The notes under the pieces were generated by a model, which saw only the letters and a list, made by a program, of their open reading frames with translations, did not search any database and was not told the origin of the DNA. A stretch of DNA of 64,000 nucleotides, taken from contig JAFYNJ010000015.1 of NCBI GenBank assembly GCA_017549805.1, forward strand, positions 1 through 64,000. Reading direction: 5' to 3'. A program made the translations under genes and the position numbers. The stretch is from Bacteroidales bacterium (GTDB taxonomy: Bacteria > Bacteroidota > Bacteroidia > Bacteroidales > F082). How positions within the stretch are numbered: position 1 is the first letter of the stretch; every line of letters begins with the position of its first letter. This document shows positions 10,101-17,413 of this stretch, one piece after another.

Positions 10101-10438
10101 GGCTGATTTCTTCACCCTTCGAAGTTCCGACAGGATCTTTCATGTTGCTTTCAATGACAGTGGAGTGTTTAGGCCGCTATTTTGATGATATCAACAATGA
10201 AGTGACCTTCTGGGTGACCTCTGGTTATGAGTTTGGAACGGATCCGACCCAGATCAACTGGATTCAGTTGCCTTGCACATTGAACGAGGCCAGCAGTTGG
10301 GATGACTTCCAAACTGTAACCGTTGATTTGAGTATCATTGGCCAGTTGATGAGTGAAACTGCCACCATTGCGGTGAAATACACCTCAACCGACCAAGTTG
10401 CCGGTACCATTGAGATCAAGAAAATTACCATCGAATAA
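7187..10438 (+). CDS. Surface lipoprotein with DUF5689, four jelly-roll-like repeats and a DUF6359 OB-fold domain
   Basis: Large 1083-aa lipoprotein (lipobox FTSC). Residues about 25-235 resemble DUF5689, an OB-fold-like domain. Then come four homologous units of about 155-165 aa (starting near residues 250, 421, 604 and 920), each beginning with PYxQxFAxxFGxYxTYD and ending in IExxSIxIxEG, resembling choice-of-anchor-J/MAM-type adhesion domains. A DUF6359-like OB-fold domain (about 774-905) is inserted between units 3 and 4. Units are joined by Gly/Pro/Thr linkers (GGTPPTPPP type). Neighbours are the TonB receptor upstream and a glycosyltransferase 12 bp downstream. A role in binding polymeric ligand at the cell surface is likely. 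Nucleic-acid binding is a guess from the OB folds and the adjacent nuclease. Confidence 0.75.
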   Translation: MKRVIKNSFLLLALLGVMFTSCKKDYPEPPIQVLPIGTVYSIDDILNMESGTVFTQDASVYGIVTADEQSGNLYKAAFIQDRASGKAIELYLNATSGVRIGDSIRVYLKDVTYTEYNGLPQLSDFEADGHIVILANNKPIEPEETTIANIVAGNHLAGLVKLKNVMFTEKNTFAEPNTYGNRTLVDPSDFSKSVIVRTSNYANFAKDSLPQGTGNVTCIASLYGSTWQLLIRSASELEFDGYTPGPGGGSSLPYYQDFASSFGTYTTYDAAGAQSWEIDYNTAKMTGYVGGNNYANEDWLISAPVSLEGVSQVTMTMTYIARYFSNLNEDITILVSPDYTTGDPNQATWTPVSASLVEGSNWTDFISANIDLSQFIGQRVVVAVRYRSNDTKAGTIEVQSILIQEGGGVNPPPGPNPGGEVQSIPYTQSFATEFGSYMTYDVLGAQSWMIDYSTAKMTGHTGGNPGENFDNEDWLISSPVDLSGVSAAKMTMSYIGRYFTNISEEVTIWASTNYTWGSDPTTATWTRVPATLREGTNWNDFLTAEIALVNASGQQLAGQTVTFAVKYTSTNQKAGTMEIQSITIEEGNGGTPPTPPPTGGELQDMPYTQSFATEFGSYTTYDVSGPQSWMIDYSTAKMTGYSGGSHANEDWLLSSPVAVTGVSHAKVSVTYSAQYQNSDANDVTLQVSSDYVFGNAPSSANWTTMSTTYPNTSSFNDFKTVETSLDEFIGQNVTVAIRYTSTDAQSRTIEIQSITVQEGEAGGGTPPTPPPGPGTGSGTQNDPYNVVSGINLQGQNVTAWVQGYIVGSVKDGNNSVSSNDQINWSAPFDLKTNVLIADDPTCHEITNCVIVNLPNNKPLRTEVNLVDHPDNLGKQLTVLGTLRTYFGQAGLRDSNGTENDFILEGGGTPPTPPPTGEVQSLPYIQSFASDFGTYTTYDVSGPQSWMIDYSTAKMTGFINNNGQYEYYANEDWLISSPFEVPTGSFMLLSMTVECLGRYFDDINNEVTFWVTSGYEFGTDPTQINWIQLPCTLNEASSWDDFQTVTVDLSIIGQLMSETATIAVKYTSTDQVAGTIEIKKITIE
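7936..10435 (+). repeat. Four long coding repeats of about 0.5 kb within the DUF5689 lipoprotein gene
   Basis: Units lie at about 7936-8400, 8448-8944, 8991-9464 and 9942-10435. The first third of each unit is near-identical at DNA level between units 2, 3 and 4 (for example the stretch encoding QSWMIDYSTAKMTG), while the second half diverges. That points to recent duplication or gene conversion of the 5' part. Confidence 0.85.
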
Positions 10439-10450
10439 TCGACAAGAACC

Positions 10451-11188
10451 ATGTCAGAGAACTTAGTCATTATCCCGACTTACAAAGAGAAAGAGAATAT
10501 CGAGAAAATCATCCGATATGTCTTCAACCTGCCGATGGCTTTCGACATCCTGATCATCGACGACAACAGTCCCGATGGTACGGCGGATATCGTGAAAGGC
10601 ATGATGGCTGAGTTCTCCGACAGGCTGTTCCTGTTGGAACGCCCCGGCAAGCTGGGCTTGGGCACGGCCTACATCATGGGTTTCAAGTGGGCATTGGAAC
10701 GCGATTACCAGTATGTCTTCGAGATGGACGCCGATTTCTCCCACAATCCCGATGACCTGGCCCGCTTGCATGATGCCTGTGCCAATGGTGCGGATTTGGC
10801 AGTGGGTTCCCGTTACAAGACGGGCGTCAATGTGGTCAATTGGCCCATGGGACGCGTGCTGATGTCGTACTATGCCTCGGCATACGTGCGATTCATCACT
10901 CGCATGAAGGTGCGTGACACTACGGCGGGTTTCGTGTGCTATACTCGCAAGGTGCTGGAGACCATCGACCTCGACCGCATCAAGTTTGTGGGTTACGCCT
11001 TCCAAATTGAGATGAAATACACCGCATGGAAGCTCGGCTTCAAGATTGAGGAGGTATCCATCATCTTCACCGACCGACGCGAAGGCCAGTCGAAGATGAG
11101 CAAAGGCATCTTCCGTGAAGCCGTGTTCGGAGTGATCAACTTGCGGTGGCGTGGCATTACCGGTAAGATTAAACCTAAACAGGCCTGA
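10451..11188 (+). CDS. Polyprenol-phosphate mannosyltransferase (DPM1-like, GT2)
   Basis: Transfers a hexose, usually mannose from GDP-mannose, onto a polyprenyl phosphate at the inner membrane, giving the donor for periplasmic glycosylation. The 245-aa protein has the GT2 features LVIIPTYKEKENI, IIDDNSPDGT and the metal-binding MDADFSHNPDD, and matches the DPM1 length without a C-terminal membrane domain. It starts 12 bp after the lipoprotein gene and its TGA overlaps the ATG of pyrC by one base, so it is probably co-transcribed with both. It could supply O-glycosylation of exported proteins, which Bacteroidales carry out widely. The true sugar is not determinable. Confidence 0.88.
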   Translation: MSENLVIIPTYKEKENIEKIIRYVFNLPMAFDILIIDDNSPDGTADIVKGMMAEFSDRLFLLERPGKLGLGTAYIMGFKWALERDYQYVFEMDADFSHNPDDLARLHDACANGADLAVGSRYKTGVNVVNWPMGRVLMSYYASAYVRFITRMKVRDTTAGFVCYTRKVLETIDLDRIKFVGYAFQIEMKYTAWKLGFKIEEVSIIFTDRREGQSKMSKGIFREAVFGVINLRWRGITGKIKPKQA

Positions 11189-12537
11189 TGAACTATTACA
11201 TCAAAAACGCGACACTTGTCAACGAGGGTAAGACCTTCGGGGCAAGTGTCTTTGTTTCGGACGGCAAGATTGCCAAGATTGTCCCCGAAGGGGAACCTTT
11301 CGATTGCGGTTCCGCTACCTTGGTTGATGGTACGGGAAAGTATCTGATTCCAGGCATCATCGACGAACATGTACATTTTCGCGAGCCGGGCTTGACGCAC
11401 AAGGCCGATCTTTACACTGAAAGCCGTGCCGCCGTTGCCGGTGGCGTGACTTCCTTCATGGACATGCCCAACACCAATCCGCAGACCACCACGCAAGACT
11501 TGCTCCAGCAGAAGTTCGACCTCGCAGCGGAGAAATCGCTGGCCAACTATTCGTTCTATCTGGGCGCCACCAACGACAACCTTGCCGAGGTGGCCAAGAC
11601 CGACCCGAAGCGGGTGTGCGGCATTAAGCTGTTCATGGGCTCCAGCACGGGTAACATGCTTGTGGACAAGAATGAAGTCCTGGTGCGCTTGTTCAGGGAG
11701 TCGCCCTGCCTCATTGCGGCGCATTGCGAAGACGAAGCCACCATCCATGCCAACACGGTGCGTTGTAAGGACTTGGCAGCCAAGGGCGAAGTCATCGCCG
11801 ACGCAAGCATTCATCCTTTTGTGCGTACCATGGAGGCCTGCTACAGGTCGTCAGCCAAAGCCGTCGATATGGCCGAGAAATTCGGTGCACGACTGCATGT
11901 GTTGCACATCTCCACGAAACAGGAACTGTCGCTTTTTAGGAACAATGTTCCTTTGGCTGACAAGAGGATCACTGCGGAAACCTGTCCCCATTACCTGTGG
12001 TTTGACGACCACGATTACGAGATGAAGGGCTTCGCCATCAAGTGCAACCCAGCCATCAAGGCGAGTTGGGACCGAGAGGCGCTGCGCCATGCCTTACGTG
12101 AGGGGCTGATCGACACCATCGGCACCGACCACGCCCCACATCTGCGTGAGGAGAAGTTCACCTACGACTACTTCACCAGCAAGTCGGGCTTCCCGTCCAT
12201 CCAGCATTCCTTGGAAGTGATGGCAGAGCTGATGCGTGAAGGTTGGCTCGACTGGACGCTGCTGGTGCAGCTGATGTGCCACAATCCGGCCATCCTATAT
12301 CAGATTGACCGTCGTGGCTTCATCCGCGAAGGTTATCATGCGGATTTGGTGCTAATTGATCCTAAGGCAAGCCATTTGATTTCCGACAAGGACGAGTATT
12401 CCAAGTGCGGATGGACGCCTTACGACGGCCTCCAGACGCATTGTGCCGTGACGCACACCTTCGTGAACGGCAATCTGGTGTATGAAAACGGTGTCTTCCA
12501 CGAGGAATACAAAGGAGAGAGATTATTATTCAATTGA
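11188..12537 (+). CDS. pyrC: Dihydroorotase
   Basis: Zinc amidohydrolase that interconverts carbamoyl-aspartate and dihydroorotate, the third step of pyrimidine synthesis, in the cytoplasm. At 449 aa it is of the long, class I (AllB/PyrC-like) type. The metal site is visible as DEHVHFREPGLTHK near residue 60, followed by GGVTSFMDMPNT. LFMGSSTGN carries the carboxylated-Lys region, and IGTDHAPH carries the catalytic Asp. Its ATG overlaps the stop of the preceding glycosyltransferase gene. A related hydantoinase or allantoinase is less likely given the full FREPG..K signature. Confidence 0.92.
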   Translation: MNYYIKNATLVNEGKTFGASVFVSDGKIAKIVPEGEPFDCGSATLVDGTGKYLIPGIIDEHVHFREPGLTHKADLYTESRAAVAGGVTSFMDMPNTNPQTTTQDLLQQKFDLAAEKSLANYSFYLGATNDNLAEVAKTDPKRVCGIKLFMGSSTGNMLVDKNEVLVRLFRESPCLIAAHCEDEATIHANTVRCKDLAAKGEVIADASIHPFVRTMEACYRSSAKAVDMAEKFGARLHVLHISTKQELSLFRNNVPLADKRITAETCPHYLWFDDHDYEMKGFAIKCNPAIKASWDREALRHALREGLIDTIGTDHAPHLREEKFTYDYFTSKSGFPSIQHSLEVMAELMREGWLDWTLLVQLMCHNPAILYQIDRRGFIREGYHADLVLIDPKASHLISDKDEYSKCGWTPYDGLQTHCAVTHTFVNGNLVYENGVFHEEYKGERLLFN

Positions 12538-12554
12538 TTCAACAATACAACAGC

Positions 12555-12965
12555 ATGAAAAGATTATTCATTTTGGCAACATTGATCCTGGCTATGGCCT
12601 CTTGTACCGAAAAGTTGACAGAAAAAGCGGTCGATGTTTACGAAAACGGACAACCTTCCAAAGTCCAATATGTCAACCGCAAAGACGAGTGCGTGCGTGA
12701 GGTGGAGTATTATGAAAGTGGCCTCGTGAAGATGGAGGGCGCCATGAAGGATGGCAAACGTACAGGCGAATGGAAGTCCTATTTCCCGGATGGAAAGGTG
12801 CAGAGCACGGGCTTCTTCGAGAACGGCCTTCGCACAGGGAAAGCCCAGGTATATCACGAAAACGGCAATCTCTATATGGATGGCTATTACATGGAAGGTC
12901 ACAAGACGGGTGAATGGATCTTCTACGACGAGCAAGGCTATGAGACCTCAAGGACAACCTTTTAA
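12555..12965 (+). CDS. Small lipoprotein with MORN-like repeats
   Basis: A 136-aa product starting at the ATG at 12555, which gives a signal peptide with lipobox MASC (an upstream in-frame ATT reading is not credible). Three to four copies of a MORN-variant repeat are visible, with the pattern YESGxVKMEGxMKDGKRTGEWKxYxPDG, FENGLRTGKAQVYHENG and MEGHKTGEWIFYDEQG. Such repeats form short beta-hairpins in bacterial lipoproteins of unknown function (annotated as YwqK-like in other genomes). It is the last gene of the rightward cluster and is convergent with the S4-domain gene 6 bp away. I cannot assign a role. Confidence 0.75.
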   Translation: MKRLFILATLILAMASCTEKLTEKAVDVYENGQPSKVQYVNRKDECVREVEYYESGLVKMEGAMKDGKRTGEWKSYFPDGKVQSTGFFENGLRTGKAQVYHENGNLYMDGYYMEGHKTGEWIFYDEQGYETSRTTF

Positions 12966-12971
12966 GTTGGC

Positions 12972-13352
12972 CTAATACTCCTCTTTGATCTTCTCGATCA
13001 TCCTGCGTTCTTTCTTGGTGGGGCGCCCGGCGCCGCGGTCGCGGTACTCGCCCTTGTAGGCGTGCATGAATTCGATGCGCTCGTATTCCTCTTGTGGCGT
13101 GAGGTCGGTATAGACTTCAGGAACCATCTTGGCAGGGACGCGGTTTTTGATCACGGTTTTCACCTGCACCACTTTGTGGAGTTGCTCAATCTGCACTTGG
13201 ATGACGTCGCCTTCCTTCACTTCCCGCGAAGGCTTCACAGGGGTGTCGCTGATCTTCACCTTGCCACCCTTGATGGCATCGGTGGCAATGGCGCGGGTCT
13301 TGAAGAGCCTTGCAGCCCACAGCCATTTATCGATTCTAACGTTTTCTTCCAT
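12972..13352 (-). CDS. S4-domain RNA-binding protein, Hsp15-like
   Basis: A 126-aa protein with an N-terminal S4 domain (VRIDKWLWAARLFKTRAIATDAIKGGKV) and a basic C-terminal helix (GRPTKKERRMIEKIKEEY), the Hsp15/HslR architecture. E. coli Hsp15 binds stalled 50S subunits carrying a nascent chain, and the related RqcP acts in ribosome quality control. Either role is possible here. It lies 21 bp downstream of der on the same strand, with the gap filled by a GGTGAGA/GGTGAAA heptamer array, so it is probably translated from the der transcript. Confidence 0.85.
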   Translation of the reverse strand: MEENVRIDKWLWAARLFKTRAIATDAIKGGKVKISDTPVKPSREVKEGDVIQVQIEQLHKVVQVKTVIKNRVPAKMVPEVYTDLTPQEEYERIEFMHAYKGEYRDRGAGRPTKKERRMIEKIKEEY

Positions 13353-13353
13353 C

Positions 13354-13374
13354 TCTCACCTTTCACCTCTCACC
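13354..13374. repeat. Heptanucleotide array between der and the S4-domain gene
   Basis: Three units, TCTCACC, TTTCACC, TCTCACC (GGTGAGA type on the minus strand), fill the whole gap and touch the der stop codon. Confidence 0.85.
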
Positions 13375-14681
13375 TATTTCTCTTTAAAGATCATCTGAAT
13401 CGGCACTCCCGAGAAGTCCCAATTCTCGCGGATCTTATTCTCCAAGAAGCGTTCGTATGACTCTTTCACGTCCTTGGGAAGGTTGCAGAAGAAGATGAAT
13501 TGCGGGAAGACGCTCTTCAGCTGGGTGATGTACTTGATGCGCACGTAACGGCCGCGCGAAGCAGTCGGAGGCGGCACGGAGCCGATGATCTCCAGCATCA
13601 CGTCGTTGAGTTCGCGAACAGGGATGCGGCGCTCGCGGTTTTCATACACTTGATGGGCAGTTTCCAGCACCTTGTAAATGCGCTGCTTGTTGATGGCAGA
13701 GGTGAAGATGATGGGATAGTCGGTAAACGGAGCGGTCTTGGCGCGGATGGCCTGCTCGAAAGCAAGGTGAGTGTTGGAATCCTTCTCGATGAGGTCCCAT
13801 TTGTTGACGACAACCACCAAGCCCTTGCGGTTTTTCTCGATAAGGCGGAGGATGTTCATGTCCTGTGCCTCGAAGCCTTGTTGGGCGTCAATCATCAGGA
13901 TGGCCACGTCGCAGTTTTCGATGGCGCGGATGGAACGCATCACAGAGTAGAACTCAATGTCTTCTGAGACCTTGCTCTTCTTACGCAGTCCGGCGGTGTC
14001 CACCAGCATGAAATCCATGCCGAAGGCATTGTAGCGGGTGTCGTTGCTGTCGCGGGTGGTGCCAGCGATGTCGGTGACGATATGGCGGTCGGTGCCGAGG
14101 AAGGCGTTGATCAAGGAGGACTTGCCCACGTTGGGGCGTCCCACCACGGTAAACCGAGGAAGTTCGGTGTCGAAGTCGGTGGTGTCGCTGGGCAGCAGTT
14201 CACATACTTTGTCCAATAGGTCGCCGGTGCCAGTGCCCGTCATGGCCGACATGGGATAGGGCTCACCCAGTCCCAAGGCATAGAACTCGCCGGCAAGGAT
14301 TTCCTTGTTGGGCTCGTCGATCTTGTTGACGGCGAGGAGCACGGGTTTTTTCTGCTGGCGCAGGATGACGGCCACATCTTCGTCGAGCACATGGAGTCCA
14401 GCCCGGCCATCTACCACGAAGACGATGACATCGGCCTCGTCGATGGCAAGGTCCACTTGCTTGCGAATCTCTTCCTCGAAGATGTCGTCCGACCCGACCA
14501 CATAGCCGCCGGTGTCGATCACGGTGAATTCCTTCCCGTTCCAGTCGCTCTTGCCGTAATGGCGGTCACGCGTCACGCCGCTGGTCTCTTCAACGATGGC
14601 CTGGCGCTGCTTCAGCATCCTATTAAATAAGGTCGATTTGCCCACATTGGGGCGGCCTACGATTGCTACGATGTTTGACAT
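13374..14681 (-). CDS. der: Ribosome-assembly GTPase Der (EngA)
   Basis: Tandem-GTPase protein required for maturation of the 50S subunit. At 435 aa it has the usual length. Two complete GTPase domains are visible: GRPNVGKST / DTGG / NKID in the first, and GRPNVGKSS / DTAG / NKWD in the second (starting near residue 175). A C-terminal KH-like domain follows, ending [11 protein letters not shown]. It has its own -7 element upstream. It is one of two ribosome-assembly GTPase genes on this strand, with era 0.7 kb upstream. Confidence 0.97.
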   Translation of the reverse strand: MSNIVAIVGRPNVGKSTLFNRMLKQRQAIVEETSGVTRDRHYGKSDWNGKEFTVIDTGGYVVGSDDIFEEEIRKQVDLAIDEADVIVFVVDGRAGLHVLDEDVAVILRQQKKPVLLAVNKIDEPNKEILAGEFYALGLGEPYPMSAMTGTGTGDLLDKVCELLPSDTTDFDTELPRFTVVGRPNVGKSSLINAFLGTDRHIVTDIAGTTRDSNDTRYNAFGMDFMLVDTAGLRKKSKVSEDIEFYSVMRSIRAIENCDVAILMIDAQQGFEAQDMNILRLIEKNRKGLVVVVNKWDLIEKDSNTHLAFEQAIRAKTAPFTDYPIIFTSAINKQRIYKVLETAHQVYENRERRIPVRELNDVMLEIIGSVPPPTASRGRYVRIKYITQLKSVFPQFIFFCNLPKDVKESYERFLENKIRENWDFSGVPIQMIFKEK

Positions 14682-14699
14682 GGCTTTCTGAATTTGGCG

Positions 14700-14708
14700 G
14701 CAAAGATA
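14700..14708 (-). promoter_or_regulatory. Promoter -7 element of der
   Basis: Minus-strand TATCTTTGC, 18 nt before the der ATG. It indicates that der starts its own transcript after the lipocalin-like gene. Confidence 0.75.
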
Positions 14709-14723
14709 ACAAATCTCCTTGGA

Positions 14724-15338
14724 TTACTCCGAAAAAGGAAAGGCAGTGAACCAATCGTGGTCGGCATGTTTGAACTCCAAAGTTCTGTCGCCAGCCACAA
14801 AACTCATTTTGTCCTCAGTAACAGTCAAATTGCTGAAGTCCATCTTTTCATTGTTGCGGTCCTCGCAAACCTGACTCCAATCATCTTCAAAGGTCTCAAG
14901 GACGGCAATGGACAACTCTTCTTCATTCTCCCAAAGGAGCTCTCTTCCTTCTTCTTGGTAGTATTCCCATAAAGCGGCGACATATTCCCCTAAAGCGTCC
15001 TCGTCATAGGGATCGGCATAGGTTGTTTCGGGGAAAAACGTCAAGGCAAGACGTCCGTCTTTTACGGAATATTCTCCGCTGGCAAATGCGAAATACCGTA
15101 TGTCAAAATCCCCATCGATTTCGTGAAGGTAGGTGATTTCGATAAAGTTTCCAGTGATGCCGTCGGCGCTTTCAAAGAACTGATAGTCGGTAGGGATTTC
15201 CTCGTCGTCGAGATAGATCGACCCTTGCCATGTCCCTATCAGGTCTTTCACCAATTGTTTGTCGGTGTTTTTGTCTTGGCAAGATGAGCCGACACAGACT
15301 GCTGTGAGCAGCGTGGCGATGATAAGAATCTTTTTCAT
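14724..15338 (-). CDS. Unrecognised lipoprotein with a lipocalin-like pattern
   Basis: A 204-aa product with a lipoprotein signal (MKKILIIATLLTAVCVGSSC). After the cysteine, LIGTWQGSIYLDDE opens a strand-rich domain with the GTW start typical of lipocalin-like domains of Bacteroidetes. The region is acidic (DPYDEDALGEYVAALWEYYQEE) and the C-terminus repeats short beta strands. I do not recognise a specific family. It starts 36 bp after era on the same strand with no -7 element between, so it is probably co-transcribed with era. Confidence 0.6.
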   Translation of the reverse strand: MKKILIIATLLTAVCVGSSCQDKNTDKQLVKDLIGTWQGSIYLDDEEIPTDYQFFESADGITGNFIEITYLHEIDGDFDIRYFAFASGEYSVKDGRLALTFFPETTYADPYDEDALGEYVAALWEYYQEEGRELLWENEEELSIAVLETFEDDWSQVCEDRNNEKMDFSNLTVTEDKMSFVAGDRTLEFKHADHDWFTAFPFSE

Positions 15339-15374
15339 GATTGTTTTTTTTATAGTAAATTAGTAAATATCGAA

Positions 15375-16256
15375 CTATGCCTCATAGCCGAACCTCTTTA
15401 GTTCAGTCTCGTTGTCGCGCCAGTCCTTATCGACCTTTACGAATAATTCCAAAAAGATCTTCTTCCCTGTGAATTCCTCGATGTCCGCTCTGGCTTGCAT
15501 GCCTAGTTTCTTGATGGCAGCACCGCCTTTACCTATGATGATGGCTTTTTGGGAGTCGCGCGCCACATAGATGATGGACCGGATGTGGATGTGCCTGTCG
15601 GTCTCCTCATACGATTCCACCTCTACTTGCACCGAGTAGGGGATTTCCTGCTGGTAGTTGAGCAGGATCTTCTCGCGGATGATCTCAGTGATGAAGAAAC
15701 GCATCGACTTGTCGGTGAGTTCGTCCTTGGGGAAGTAAGGTGGGCATTCGGGCAGCTTGGTAAGGATTTGCTCGAACACATGCTGGATGTTGGCATTGTG
15801 CTGTGCCGAGATGGGGAAGATGGTAGCGTTGGGCAGTTCCTTTTCCCAATAGGCAACGGCTTGTTCCAGGCCCTGTTGGTCCGAAAGGTCGATCTTGTTG
15901 ATGAGCACAAATACCGGAATCTCGGTCGTCTTCAGCCTTTCAATGGTTTTTTCCTCCACTTTTTTGTCGGTGATATCGACCACAAATAGGATCAAGTCGG
16001 CATCGATGAGCGCGACGTTGATGAACTCGTTCATGATCTCGTGCATCTTATAGGCCGGGTTCTTGATGATGCCCGGCGTGTCGGAAAACACGATCTGGAA
16101 GTCGTCGCCGTTGACGATGCCCAGGATGCGGTGGCGGGTGGTTTGCGCCTTCGAGGTGATGATGGAGATTTTCTCTCCCACGAGTTGGTTCATGAGGGTT
16201 GACTTGCCCACGTTGGGCTTCCCTATGATGTTGACATAGCCTGCTTTATGGTTCAT
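15375..16256 (-). CDS. era: GTPase Era
   Basis: Essential GTPase that binds the 3' end of 16S rRNA and helps 30S assembly. The 293-aa protein has G1 GKPNVGKST, G3 DTPG and G4 NKID. Its C-terminal KH domain carries the RNA-binding GKGGAAIKKLG loop near residue 240. It begins 73 bp from the divergently placed initiator tRNA gene, so two translation-related units share this intergenic region. Confidence 0.97.
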   Translation of the reverse strand: MNHKAGYVNIIGKPNVGKSTLMNQLVGEKISIITSKAQTTRHRILGIVNGDDFQIVFSDTPGIIKNPAYKMHEIMNEFINVALIDADLILFVVDITDKKVEEKTIERLKTTEIPVFVLINKIDLSDQQGLEQAVAYWEKELPNATIFPISAQHNANIQHVFEQILTKLPECPPYFPKDELTDKSMRFFITEIIREKILLNYQQEIPYSVQVEVESYEETDRHIHIRSIIYVARDSQKAIIIGKGGAAIKKLGMQARADIEEFTGKKIFLELFVKVDKDWRDNETELKRFGYEA

Positions 16257-16284
16257 TGCTCAAAAAAAAATCGTTAAAACGCTT

Positions 16285-16293
16285 GCGAAGATA
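16285..16293 (-). promoter_or_regulatory. Probable -7 element of era
   Basis: Minus-strand TATCTTCGC, one mismatch from TAnnTTTGC, about 29 nt before the era ATG. Confidence 0.45.
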
Positions 16294-16305
16294 CAAAATT
16301 CTATT

Positions 16306-16314
16306 TATTTTTGC
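16306..16314 (+). promoter_or_regulatory. Promoter -7 element of the initiator tRNA gene
   Basis: TATTTTTGC ends 14 nt before the first base of the mature tRNA. Confidence 0.75.
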
Positions 16315-16328
16315 AGCCTGAATCACGA

Positions 16329-16400
<72 letters not shown>

Positions 16401-16402
16401 CT

Positions 16403-16438
16403 AAAAAGACGGACCTCTTGAGGCCCGTCTTTCTTTTT
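16403..16438. terminator. Rho-independent terminator of the initiator tRNA gene
   Basis: AAAGACGG-A-CC (16405-16415) pairs with GG-C-CCGTCTTT (16422-16432) around a TCTTGA loop, followed by CTTTTT. It may also serve the convergent lipoprotein gene that ends at 16448. Confidence 0.85.
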
Positions 16439-16447
16439 ATCCCATCG

Positions 16448-17311
16448 TTATTCAGTCTTTTCCAGTACGCCGTCGATGACGCCGTCATTGAGGTTCACGT
16501 GGACTTTGACTCCCACAACGGTGATCTCGCCATAGCCGTAGGCGGTGCCGTCCAGGGTGAGGGTGTTGTCTGCCAACACACCGTCCATGTTGATGGTGAT
16601 GTTGAGGGTAATGGCAACGTTGTAAAGGTCGATGGTGGTGTTGAAGTTGAACTCGTCGAATGCGAGATGGTCGCCGTCAGGGGTGGCTTGGAAGACAACC
16701 GGGGTGCCGTCGATGAAGATCATGGCATTGATCTTGCCGTTTTCGGTGGAACCTAAAGTGATTTCCGTGGCAATGTTGCCAATGTCGAGGGGCTCGTTGA
16801 GGGCTCCCATTCCAGCAACGATGCCGCCGTCCGTGGTGACGCGTCCTGTGATGTTGACCTTGCCTTTAAACACTCCGATTTCGGCAACAATGGGCTCGAG
16901 GTAGCCAATGGTAAGCTCGGCGATATTGGCCTTGCCTGCTTCGTCGGTGACGGTGGCGGTGAGGAGATAGGTCGAAGCCTTTTCAGAAGAGAAGGATTCA
17001 AAGATGATGGATTCTCCCGTCGGGTCTTCGATTTCGTGGTTGACATCACGGACAACGTGGCCGTTGACATCGGCGATGACGAAGTTCAGATGGGCCAATG
17101 GGCTGGCACTGCCCGCGTTGGGAGAGACCTTGATCTGGAAGTTCAACTCAGTGCCGGCGAGCACGGTGACATTGCCCGAGGTGTAGCCTTCGGCTTCAAC
17201 AAATGCCACATTGGGTTTTTGTTCAAGAAAATCATTGATCTGATCTTGGGTGCAGCCTGCAAGGAAAAACATTCCGATGATGCAAGCCAATGCGATGGAA
17301 AGTCTTTTCAT
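16448..17311 (-). CDS. Unrecognised lipoprotein, beta-rich
   Basis: A 287-aa product from the ATG at 17311 with a classical lipoprotein signal (MKRLSIALACIIGMFFLAGC). A longer reading frame upstream is rejected because it would cross the -7 element. After the signal, a domain of about 120 aa reads like an immunoglobulin/cadherin-type sandwich (GTELNFQIKVSPNAGSASPL; STYLLTATVTDEAGK). A C-terminal half follows with regular short strands (GTPVVFQATPDGDHLAFDE; DGTAYGYGEITVVGVKV) that looks like a lipid-binding or calycin-like barrel. Function unknown. It is monocistronic. Confidence 0.65.
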   Translation of the reverse strand: MKRLSIALACIIGMFFLAGCTQDQINDFLEQKPNVAFVEAEGYTSGNVTVLAGTELNFQIKVSPNAGSASPLAHLNFVIADVNGHVVRDVNHEIEDPTGESIIFESFSSEKASTYLLTATVTDEAGKANIAELTIGYLEPIVAEIGVFKGKVNITGRVTTDGGIVAGMGALNEPLDIGNIATEITLGSTENGKINAMIFIDGTPVVFQATPDGDHLAFDEFNFNTTIDLYNVAITLNITINMDGVLADNTLTLDGTAYGYGEITVVGVKVHVNLNDGVIDGVLEKTE

Positions 17312-17336
17312 AAAAGAAGTGTTGGTAAATGAATTG

Positions 17337-17345
17337 GCAAAGATA
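17337..17345 (-). promoter_or_regulatory. Promoter -7 element of the beta-rich lipoprotein gene
   Basis: Minus-strand TATCTTTGC, 25 nt before the ATG at 17311. Confidence 0.75.
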
Positions 17346-17388
17346 GCATCAAAAATGGTTTTAATAGGCAAAAAAGTTAAAATAATTG

Positions 17389-17397
17389 TATTTTTGT
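17389..17397 (+). promoter_or_regulatory. Promoter -7 element of the antiporter gene
   Basis: TATTTTTGT, 16 nt before the ATG at 17414. It is divergent from the lipoprotein promoter. Confidence 0.65.
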
Positions 17398-17413
17398 ACC
17401 AAAATACCTGAGT

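Noticed and set aside
13354-13374. GGTGA-rich array as a Shine-Dalgarno site for the S4-domain gene
   Set aside because: Its position is suitable, but the same units occur in gaps and gene ends where no start codon follows, so it is better explained as part of the repeat family.
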